Origin: Flavobacteriales bacterium UBA7325
Lineage (GTDB): Bacteria; Bacteroidota; Bacteroidia; Flavobacteriales_D; Crocinitomicaceae
DNA: 32,546 nt
Reading direction: 5' to 3'
NCBI GenBank assembly: GCA_002471375.1
Contig: DKPV01000033.1
Location: 1 to 32,546, forward strand
Under the pieces are notes generated by a model that saw nothing but the letters and a program-made list of their open reading frames with translations, was not told where the DNA came from and did no database searches. This document shows positions 26,081 through 32,546 of the stretch, in pieces (position 1 is the stretch's first letter; every line of letters begins with the position of its first letter). A program made the position numbers and the translations under genes.

Positions 26081-26100
26081 AATTAAAATAAGCTATCTAT

Positions 26101-26511
26101 TTAATCATAGTGATGATAGCTACCACTGCCTGCCATGTGACCGTCTTCATTGTAGTAGATTACTTTTTGAGTTTCTTCATCCTCATCCTCATCACTTCTT
26201 GACCCGCTTTGTCCTAGATGAACAATTTGATCATCCAGTCTTACTCGATCACCTTGAGGTATTTCAATGATTACAATTATTTCTTGTTCTCTCAATTTAT
26301 CTTTCCGAGGGAAAGAATAGCTTGCCTGGAGGGTTAACGTATCACCAAACACGGCCATTGAATGAGTTATGCGCTCAGCTCTATCTTTACCAATTTTTCG
26401 AGTAAGTCCATGTGCACTTTTGTATTGATGGACATGAAACGATGAATCACTTGATTGCTTGAATTTAAAGTGAACCCCGTAGTCTGTAATTATTTTTTGC
26501 GTTACGAAGTT
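26101..26511 (-). pseudogene. C-terminal remnant of a PspC-type membrane stress protein
   Basis: The minus-strand frame is open for 136 codons from a TAA (26512-26514) to the stop at 26101-26103, but has no ATG, GTG or TTG until ATG 26358. The residues before that ATG (VHFKFKQSSDSSFHVHQYKS ... GLTRKIGKDRAERITHS) continue smoothly into AVFGDTLTLQASYSFPRKDK and EQEIIVIIEIPQGDRVRLDD. Together these match the beta-rich C-terminal domain of Bacteroidota PspC-containing proteins (cf. 'GDTL.LD.YF..P...K.R.Q.v.V..y.PeG....Ld'). The N-terminal PspC and membrane segments are missing, so the protein is cut at its 5' end. It has kept its terminator (26046-26080). An 85-aa product from ATG 26358 is possible but would lack the membrane part. 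Confidence 0.6.
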
Positions 26512-26552
26512 TTAGAGGATAAACTTCACTTTATTCCCTTTATTTATAGGGT

Positions 26553-26786
26553 ATGGGTGATTTGTTAAAAAGTGAAAACAATCTAAGGAAGAATGGAAGA
26601 GATATCCAAATCGCACCAGATTTTCAGAAATCTACTGAAATTTATCACGAGTTTTATCTGGATAAATCGAATAATGATGACCCATACTATTCAGTAATTA
26701 GTGTACTAAGTCTTATGCATCTCACAAATAAATGTGTTCGGCGGAACGGAAGAAATCTTAACTTACTGATATTTAATTACCAGTAA
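26553..26786 (+). CDS. 77-aa hypothetical ORF, doubtful
   Basis: ATG at 26553 opens 77 codons (GDLLKSENNLRKNGRDIQIA ... LSLMHLTNKCVRRNGRNLNL). Its last 14 bases overlap the 3' end of the convergent minus-strand gene. A GGG stands just before the ATG, but no promoter is clear. No family is recognised. It may be a chance frame in the space left by the PspC deletion. Confidence 0.3.
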   Translation: MGDLLKSENNLRKNGRDIQIAPDFQKSTEIYHEFYLDKSNNDDPYYSVISVLSLMHLTNKCVRRNGRNLNLLIFNYQ

Positions 26787-28185
26787 CGAGTATTACCCTT
26801 TCGGCAATTTGTGGCTGGTTATTTCTGTTCAGGACGAGAATATAGGCGCCGTTAGTTATATCGTCTGGGATTACCAATGAATTCTTGATCCCTGTACTGT
26901 GCAAAACTAGTTCACCCGATTGAGAAAATAATTGGGCTTCCCAGCCTTCTCCAGGCGAATCATTAAAGTAGATGATTCTATTGTCTACGAGTGTATTAAT
27001 GATCACAGACTCGTCGGGTTTGTTTAAGAGTAGAAGATTTAAGTACTGCGGATCATAGACATGAATGAGCGCTCCATATCTTTCTCCTTGGAGTCTTGTT
27101 TCACCGCAAATTAGCTTCCCTCCTGAGTACGCAGGTATAATATCAAAGCCGATGTCGATCGATTCGTATCCGAAAAAGGATGTAGATAAAATTGTTCCAG
27201 TGGTGTCGGCTACACCAACAATAATGTCATTAGTAAGATTCGATGGATTCCAACCATATCCTGTAAAATAGAACTGATTTTCATTTATCGGTGATAAGTC
27301 GAATCCAGTCTCAGCATTGTTAGTATAAGGTAAATACTGAGTAGGTGATATTACGCCGGAGGCTGTGTCTACGCGGGTAATAAAAGGGTCGTAAAAAATT
27401 GAAGTTGTCGTAGAGGACTCCCCGGTGATCCAAAGTTCGTGATGCATTAGTTCAAGGTTTTGACAACCCGTATTGTAGGGCGTAACAACTGTATCGCACC
27501 ACCTCTGGTCGCCGTTCATACTATATGAAGCCACGAAAAAACTATAATCGAAATTGGATTTTTGCTTGTCGTTAGAAACGTAGAAATTGTTCCCATCTGT
27601 TACCACATCTTGAGCGTAAGAATTATCAGTAGTTTTAAATTCCTTGCGCCAAATTTCATTACCTGATGTATCCACAATCCACATCAAAGCGTTATTATTT
27701 CCATTAATCATGTCAGATATATAGCCAACAGAGCAAATCTTCCCATCGGTGGCAGTAATTCCTCTGAAGCTGGTTTCTTTCGGTAGCTCATTAAGAAGAG
27801 AGCGCCAGATTAAATTACCCATAAGATCAACTTTCAATACCAATCCGGAAGAAAGTCCTGAAAGAGAGTCCCATCGCTGACCAGTGAGATACAAATATTG
27901 GTCTAGATAAACCATATCGAAGGTGTATTCGGAATGAGAACTCGGATAAGACATACTCCATTGTTCAACTCCGTATTGATCAAAGTGGTATAGAATTGGT
28001 TCTGCTTTTGCCGAGTCGTTTTCTTGGAATCCACTGACATATATACTCGAATCTATATGTTGATAAAGACCTCCCCCTTGAGTAGCATGAACTGTATCAC
28101 CGAATTGGACAAAAAATCCCTGACTATTAGCCTTCATGCTAAATAGGATCGATAATATAACTATGATAAAGCGAATCTGTCTCAT
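26773..28185 (-). CDS. secreted beta-propeller-like protein with T9SS sorting domain
   Basis: This encodes 470 residues with ATG at 28185. The signal peptide FIIVILSILFSMKANSQG ends near residue 22. The body is made of repeated strands of the type 'DG..Y..G......G.....D..G...W' (LVLKVDLMGNLIWRSLLNE, ALMWIVDTSGNEIWRKEFKT, FFVASYSMNGDQRWCDT), resembling a PQQ/quinoprotein-like propeller of SBBP-like repeats. The tail from about 390 (ESVIINTLVDNRIIYFNDSP ... ITNGAYILVLNRNNQPQIAE) is a divergent T9SS sorting domain in which the PNP motif is replaced by a variant. Predicted to be surface-exposed or secreted. It stands alone. No binding partner can be named. Confidence 0.82.
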   Translation of the reverse strand: MRQIRFIIVILSILFSMKANSQGFFVQFGDTVHATQGGGLYQHIDSSIYVSGFQENDSAKAEPILYHFDQYGVEQWSMSYPSSHSEYTFDMVYLDQYLYLTGQRWDSLSGLSSGLVLKVDLMGNLIWRSLLNELPKETSFRGITATDGKICSVGYISDMINGNNNALMWIVDTSGNEIWRKEFKTTDNSYAQDVVTDGNNFYVSNDKQKSNFDYSFFVASYSMNGDQRWCDTVVTPYNTGCQNLELMHHELWITGESSTTTSIFYDPFITRVDTASGVISPTQYLPYTNNAETGFDLSPINENQFYFTGYGWNPSNLTNDIIVGVADTTGTILSTSFFGYESIDIGFDIIPAYSGGKLICGETRLQGERYGALIHVYDPQYLNLLLLNKPDESVIINTLVDNRIIYFNDSPGEGWEAQLFSQSGELVLHSTGIKNSLVIPDDITNGAYILVLNRNNQPQIAERVILVTGN

Positions 28186-28295
28186 GAGTTCTAAAGTTAG
28201 AATATGAAGATATTAAACTTAGATGAACAATTATCTCAATTGATTGCTCAATAATTTATGGCAGATTCGAGTAGGATACTATATCCAGCTAGCTC

Positions 28296-28793
28296 TTACA
28301 TTTTTCCCGCTTCAAATCGACTCTTAGCAACTCGATAGGAAACTGTTTTCCCATTAGAATGGAGCTTGATAATTTCGCTCACTCCTTGTTGGAGCTCAGG
28401 ATACCTTTGAACAAATTGCATGAGCGTGTATATGGAATATACTTGAAGAGCCACTTTGTTATCATAATTTTTAATGAAGCCGAGTAGAAGATCAATAAAC
28501 TCGCTTTCTCTATATTCTGTAACCTGTAAATGATATGTACAATTTGAGACATTTCTTAGAACCGTTTGATTATCGGTGGCAAATAAAACATCTATGAGTT
28601 TAGGGTAGAAGTATTGAACATCAATTCTTTTCGACTACACAATATGCATTAGAATCCAAGATGCGTATTCTCTATAAGGATATTCTTCAAGCTTAAAAAT
28701 GAGTTTCACTAGATTGTCATCTTCCTCTGGATGAGATACAAAGTAGTCTACAAATGATCGTTTGTCTCGAACATCTCGGATATTTAAAACCCT
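28296..28793 (-). pseudogene. HEAT-like repeat protein broken by an in-frame amber codon
   Basis: In the 776-bp gap 28186-28961 the minus strand encodes helical-repeat-like protein. It reads VRDKRSFVDYFVSHPEEDDN and VKLIFKLEEYPYREYASWIL, then a TAG at 28635-28637, then DVQYFYPKLIDVLFATDNQT, TEYRESEFIDLLLGFIKNYD and KVALQVYSIYTLMQFVQRYP up to the TAA at 28296. The frame is the same on both sides of the amber codon (113 codons from TAG to stop). The 5' end runs into a TAA with no start codon. The helices resemble HEAT/ARM-type repeats of small Bacteroidota hypotheticals. No gene is seen in the rest of the gap apart from the promoter at 28903-28935. Confidence 0.6.
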
Positions 28794-28902
28794 TTAATGT
28801 AATGTCATCCCTTTATATATCCAGCGAAGGTACATAATTCATTAAATACGGCTCAAAAGCTATTAATAGTGAAGTGTTAATTAAACCATTAAGTTCAATA
28901 AA

Positions 28903-28935
28903 TTTTGGTAATTATGAAGACTAAAAGTATCTTTG
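28903..28935 (+). promoter_or_regulatory. promoter of the 1151-aa gene, Bacteroidota type
   Basis: TTTTG (28903-28907) and TATCTTTG (28928-28935) are separated by 20 bp, the best match to TTTG-N19-21-TAnnTTTG in the window. The ATG follows 26 nt after the -7 box. Confidence 0.75.
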
Positions 28936-28961
28936 TTGATCAATAAATTAAACTATTAACT

Positions 28962-31900
28962 ATGAAAAAATTAGTTCTACTCTTTGCCTTGGTGTTAGGG
29001 GTTACTACTAGCTGGGGGCAGTATTGCTTACCAACTTATAGTGTTGCTTGTACCTCAGGTGACATGATCGATGGATTTACCATTGACACTTATTCAAACT
29101 TGGGTACTGGCTGTGCCTTCCCTGGTGCGAGCAACTTTTCAGATTACACTGGCCTTGGTTCAGTTGTTACTCTAATTCAGTCATCAACGTACAATGTAAC
29201 ATGCGCACCAGGACCATCTTGGGGACAGTATTTTGCTGTATGGATTGATTTGAATCAGGATGGTGATTTTGATGAAGCGAATGAATTCTTCGATATTGGT
29301 TATGCTGCTGCTGGTGTTTCGATTACAACACCAATAACGATTCCAACTGGAGCTCTTGGTGGAAATACTCAATTGAGAGTGTTATGTCACTACGGTACTG
29401 GAGCTATTAATCAACCAGATGCTTGTTTAGCACAGACATATGGTGAGGTAGAAGATTACATTGTAACGCTTAGTTCATCGCCACCATTCGAGGCTTCTGC
29501 TATTTCAGTAGACGGACCTACAACAGGTTGTGGTTTGGGAATGGAAACAGTTTCTGCGACATTCCAAAACAATGGTACAACTTCCGCTGATACACTAGTG
29601 GTTTGTTACAGTGTGAATGCGGGTCCTTGGATTTGTGATACTGCAACTGGGTTGTCTCTAGCTACTGGATCGACATACTCGCATAATTTCTCAACACTTC
29701 TTGATCTTTCTACGACTGGTGATTATTACATCGATGTAGCTGTTTCTCTCGCGGGGGATACAATAAATTCTAATGATACGATTACTGGCTTTTTAGCACA
29801 AAGTATTCCTACCTTGTCTGGTCTTCCTTACAATGAAAGTTTTGAAACAGGAACTGGAGGATGGACTTCTTCAGGTACGTTGAGTAACTGGGAACATGGT
29901 GTGTTGAATCAGTTGAATGTATTTGGAAGTGGCGGATGTGGTTCTGGTGATTCATTGGTTTGGGCAACTGGACTATCTGCTCCTTACAACAATAATACTA
30001 TAGCTTATTTAGAATCACCGTGTATTGATTTTTCAGGTGTAACATCTGATCCATCGATGACTTTTGATCATATATTTCAAGTAGAAAGTAATTATGAATC
30101 TCACTATGTTGAGGTTTCTACAGATGGTGGGACAACATGGACGCTATTAGGAGGAACTGGAACTGGATTAAACTGGTATAACCAAGTTTCAAATTGGGAT
30201 GGTGTTTCTTATACTACTCCAGGAGAGTGGAGAAAAGCTGGTCATGTACTAACGGGAACTGCTGGTCAATCTGATGTGAGAATACGTTTTGTTCTGACTT
30301 CTGATGGATCTGTAAACCAAGATGGAATTGCAGTTGATAATATAAACATTGACGCATCTACACCTTTAGTTGATATTCGACCACTTTCTATAGATGGTCC
30401 AGAGTCAGGTTGTGGTTTAACTGCATTCGAAACCTTGACTGCAACATTTGAGAACATTGCTACGGATACTTTAATTGGATTTGATGTTTGTTTCTCTGTT
30501 AATGGTGGTGCACCTGCATGTGAAACAGTGTCTGATACGTTGCTCCCTGGAGGTACTTATCAGCATTCATTTGCAACTGCTGCGGATTTCTCAACTGAAG
30601 GGACGTACAACGTAGAGCTCATTATTTCTGCAGGCGATTTGGATCCATGTAATGATACGATAACATTCGTAATTCAAAACAAACCAGTAGTAAACACTTT
30701 CCCATACCTCGAAACGTTTGAGAATGGTCAAGGTGGATGGGCTGCTGAAAATACAAACAACGGATCATGGGAATTCGGTACTCCAGCTAAGCCAACGATT
30801 ATTGGAGCTGCTTCAGGTGATTATGCTTGGGTGTCTGGTGGATTAACAGGTACTTACAATCCAAATGAAGATTCCTGGGTTGAAGGACCTTGTTTCGATT
30901 TCACAACACTTGATACTGGTTCTTGGGTAGCTATGAAAGTATGGTGGGAATCTGAATTCTCATGGGATGGAGCGAATCTACAAATATCTCTAGATACTGC
31001 TGCAACATGGACAAATATCGGTTCATTCGGAGATCCAAATAACTGGTATACTGATAATACAATCAATGCTAACCCGGGAGGGTCTCAAGAAGGATGGACA
31101 GGGTCCGGAGTGAGTGGATCAGGAGAATGGGTAACTGCAAAACATGCTTTGGACACTGCCTTAATTGGTGAGCCACATGTCTTATTCAGAGTTATATTTG
31201 CATCTGATGGATCTGTTCAGCAAGAAGGTTTTGCATTTGATAATTTCGCAATTGGAGTTCCTCCAACAATCAATTTAGGAGCTGACTACGTAGGATGTGC
31301 AAATTATGAAATCACTCCTGGACTTCCAGGAACTTATGAGTGGTACTACGAGGATACAACTGGTACTCCGACTTCTACATTGTTCTCTACTGATTCAACA
31401 GGGGTGTTCACAAATACCTTTGCAAATGATACAACATACAATGGTATTGTCGTCTATACGGATTCACTCGGTTTATGCGGGATGGATACAGTGTTGATGA
31501 CATTGAGTCCAACTCCATATGTTGTGTTCAGTGATACAACAATATGTTACAACGATACAGTTCAGTATATGGCAGGCTCAAATCCTAACTATACGTACAA
31601 CTGGAATAATGGATCAACAGTTGATTCGTCCTTGTATGTTTATTCAGCAGGTGGACCGGTAAGTGTTACAGTAACAGATACACTATCTGGATGTGTGAGC
31701 ACGGCTACCGCAACTATCTTCCAAACTGCAGCTGTTGATATCGCTGATGTCGATGCTTGTCCAGGTGATATTGTTTTGTTGGATGCGACATCTGCATACG
31801 TAACCTATACATGGAGTAATGGTGATTCATTGAGTACTTCTAGTGTAACAACTAGTGGACTTTACACTGTAACGACAACAGATGATATTGGATGTGTTAG

Positions 31901-32417
31901 TGCAGATTCTGCAACAGTTACAATCGCACTTCCAACACCAGCAATTACTGGTTCGGTTGATACGCTTTGTGTAGATTACTCATTGACCTTAGATGCCGGT
32001 TCAGGATACTCGAACTATGCATGGTCAACTGGAGGAGCAACTCAATCGGAGTCTGTAACAGGTGTTTCACTCGGACTTGGTACAAGTGTTATTACAGTTA
32101 CAGTTACTGATGGTAGCGGTTGTGTGAACTCTGATAGCGTTTCAATATTGGTTGATGCTTGTGCTGGTATCGAGGAATTAGGTTTCAACTTTGAGATCTT
32201 CCCGAATCCATCGGATGCAATCTTCAACTATTTTATTGAAGGTGAATTTGAAAATTCTACAATGAGCATTACAAATGTATTAGGACAAGAAATTTGGAAT
32301 GAGTCGTTAACAACGATTTCAGGACAGATTGATCTTGGTGCATATGCTCCTGGAACTTACTACTTAAAAATTTCAAACAGAGAGAAATTCTCTACAATGA
32401 TCTTGATCAAGAAGTAG
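28962..32417 (+). CDS. giant GEVED/MAM-like secreted protein with T9SS sorting domain
   Basis: This encodes 1151 residues. The signal peptide KKLVLLFALVLGVTTSWGQ ends at residue 20. A GEVED domain spans about 21-170 (YFAVWIDLNQDGDFDEANEF ... YGEVEDYIVTL). It is followed by two tandem copies of a CARDB-like beta-sandwich plus a MAM/jelly-roll-like domain (residues 177-465 and 470-765). The copies share 'SIDGP.sGCGL', 'Y.e.FE.G.GGW' and 'fvl.SDGSV.Q.G.A.DN..I'. Then come Ig/PKD-like Cys-containing modules (about 770-1065). The final ~80 residues (FNFEIFPNPSDAIFNYFIEG ... YAPGTYYLKISNREKFS) are a standard T9SS type A sorting domain. It has its own strong promoter (28903-28935) and terminator (32435-32466). 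Likely a cell-surface or released adhesin-like protein. Confidence 0.9.
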   Translation: MKKLVLLFALVLGVTTSWGQYCLPTYSVACTSGDMIDGFTIDTYSNLGTGCAFPGASNFSDYTGLGSVVTLIQSSTYNVTCAPGPSWGQYFAVWIDLNQDGDFDEANEFFDIGYAAAGVSITTPITIPTGALGGNTQLRVLCHYGTGAINQPDACLAQTYGEVEDYIVTLSSSPPFEASAISVDGPTTGCGLGMETVSATFQNNGTTSADTLVVCYSVNAGPWICDTATGLSLATGSTYSHNFSTLLDLSTTGDYYIDVAVSLAGDTINSNDTITGFLAQSIPTLSGLPYNESFETGTGGWTSSGTLSNWEHGVLNQLNVFGSGGCGSGDSLVWATGLSAPYNNNTIAYLESPCIDFSGVTSDPSMTFDHIFQVESNYESHYVEVSTDGGTTWTLLGGTGTGLNWYNQVSNWDGVSYTTPGEWRKAGHVLTGTAGQSDVRIRFVLTSDGSVNQDGIAVDNINIDASTPLVDIRPLSIDGPESGCGLTAFETLTATFENIATDTLIGFDVCFSVNGGAPACETVSDTLLPGGTYQHSFATAADFSTEGTYNVELIISAGDLDPCNDTITFVIQNKPVVNTFPYLETFENGQGGWAAENTNNGSWEFGTPAKPTIIGAASGDYAWVSGGLTGTYNPNEDSWVEGPCFDFTTLDTGSWVAMKVWWESEFSWDGANLQISLDTAATWTNIGSFGDPNNWYTDNTINANPGGSQEGWTGSGVSGSGEWVTAKHALDTALIGEPHVLFRVIFASDGSVQQEGFAFDNFAIGVPPTINLGADYVGCANYEITPGLPGTYEWYYEDTTGTPTSTLFSTDSTGVFTNTFANDTTYNGIVVYTDSLGLCGMDTVLMTLSPTPYVVFSDTTICYNDTVQYMAGSNPNYTYNWNNGSTVDSSLYVYSAGGPVSVTVTDTLSGCVSTATATIFQTAAVDIADVDACPGDIVLLDATSAYVTYTWSNGDSLSTSSVTTSGLYTVTTTDDIGCVSADSATVTIALPTPAITGSVDTLCVDYSLTLDAGSGYSNYAWSTGGATQSESVTGVSLGLGTSVITVTVTDGSGCVNSDSVSILVDACAGIEELGFNFEIFPNPSDAIFNYFIEGEFENSTMSITNVLGQEIWNESLTTISGQIDLGAYAPGTYYLKISNREKFSTMILIKK
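29490..30356 (+). repeat. first copy of a ~290-residue CARDB+MAM-like module
   Basis: Residues 177-465 of the 1151-aa protein: SVDGPTTGCGL, then PYNESFETGTGGW and VLTSDGSVNQDGIAVDN. It is paired with 30369-31256. Confidence 0.7.
30369..31256 (+). repeat. second copy of the CARDB+MAM-like module
   Basis: Residues 470-765: SIDGPESGCGL, then PYLETFENGQGGW and IFASDGSVQQEGFAFDN. Same order of motifs as 29490-30356, with clear protein-level but limited DNA-level identity. Confidence 0.7.
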
Positions 32418-32434
32418 ATCAAACTAAATATGAA

Positions 32435-32466
32435 AATCCCCGTTGCACTAGCAGTGGGGATTTTTT
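32435..32466 (+). terminator. terminator after the 1151-aa gene
   Basis: AATCCCC pairs with GGGGATT, and the inner TGC pairs with GCA around an ACTA loop, with G-T wobbles between. Six T follow (32461-32466). Confidence 0.85.
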
Positions 32467-32499
32467 GTGGCATTGATTTTCTTTGACAATGATAAAAGC

Positions 32500-32507
32500 T
32501 ATTTTTG
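32500..32507 (+). promoter_or_regulatory. -7 box upstream of the tRNA
   Basis: TATTTTTG matches TAnnTTTG and ends 13 bp before the tRNA 5' end. The TTTG at 32482-32485 is only 14 bp upstream, short for a -33 element. Confidence 0.45.
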
Positions 32508-32520
32508 TTTTGCAACATTT

Positions 32521-32546
32521 CGGGATGTAGCTTAGTCCGGTTAAAG
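32521..32546 (+). tRNA. 5' part of a tRNA, probably tRNA-Pro
   Basis: CGGGATG is a 7-nt acceptor strand, followed by T8-A9 and a D-arm starting GCTTAGTCCGGTTAAAG that contains the box-A-like TAGCTTAGT. The window ends within the D-stem. A C1 start is typical of bacterial tRNA-Pro, but the anticodon lies outside the window. Confidence 0.65.

Overview
The window looks like a chromosomal stretch of a Bacteroidota bacterium, most likely Flavobacteriales near the Crocinitomicaceae/Cryomorphaceae. This placement is an inference from four things: several large secreted proteins with type IX secretion (T9SS) C-terminal sorting domains, a fused SecDF translocase, low GC content, and Bacteroidota-type promoters (-7 box TAnnTTTG, sometimes with a TTG about 20 nt upstream). 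No phage, insertion sequence, CRISPR array or plasmid gene is visible.

Layout. 1-3592: the 3' part of a very large Asp-box (VPS10/sortilin-like) protein and a small membrane protein. 3599-5053 (minus): a DUF2079-type membrane protein. 5282-7633: a choice-of-anchor-B T9SS protein. 7704-9949: a tight operon of a GtrB-like glycosyltransferase, a GmhB-like HAD phosphatase and a YwqK/MORN-like secreted protein. 10146-10835: a lipoprotein. 11092-14190: secDF with a clear promoter and terminator. 14330-14880: a decayed-looking stretch that ends in an intact 55-codon ORF resembling the PCP_red domain. 14889-16996 (minus): a compact four-gene operon of a PHB-depolymerase-like esterase, a small lipoprotein, a 45-aa basic protein and an SDR oxidoreductase. 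17091-17810 (minus): a small T9SS protein. 18041-18364 (minus): an orphan gene. 18701-20578 (minus): an unusual long PLP enzyme. 20770-24276: a giant Asp-box/GEVED protein. 24601-25974 (minus): a DnaQ-like exonuclease fused to a GIY-YIG/UvrC-like nuclease. 26773-28185 (minus): a T9SS beta-propeller-like protein. 28962-32417: a giant GEVED/MAM-like T9SS protein. The window ends in the 5' part of a tRNA, probably tRNA-Pro.

Common themes. Much of the coding capacity is exported: six proteins carry recognisable T9SS tails. Two of these, the esterase and the 1168-aa Asp-box protein, share a short, distinctive tail built on GRETE/NTPLIFIYSDGS instead of the usual PNP...G.Y tail. SecDF would support Sec export of all of them.

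The second theme is gene decay. At least four gaps hold protein-like reading frames broken by stops, frameshifts or a lost 5' end: 14330-14712, 24331-24600, 26101-26511 (C-terminus of a PspC-type protein) and 28296-28793 (a HEAT-like protein with an in-frame amber codon). A weaker fifth case is at 18375-18622. I did not find a clear new defence or mobile system. The most original items are the standalone PCP_red-like protein, the hidden 45-aa gene, the HAD phosphatase without its zinc ligands, the two-part PLP enzyme and the shared short T9SS tail.
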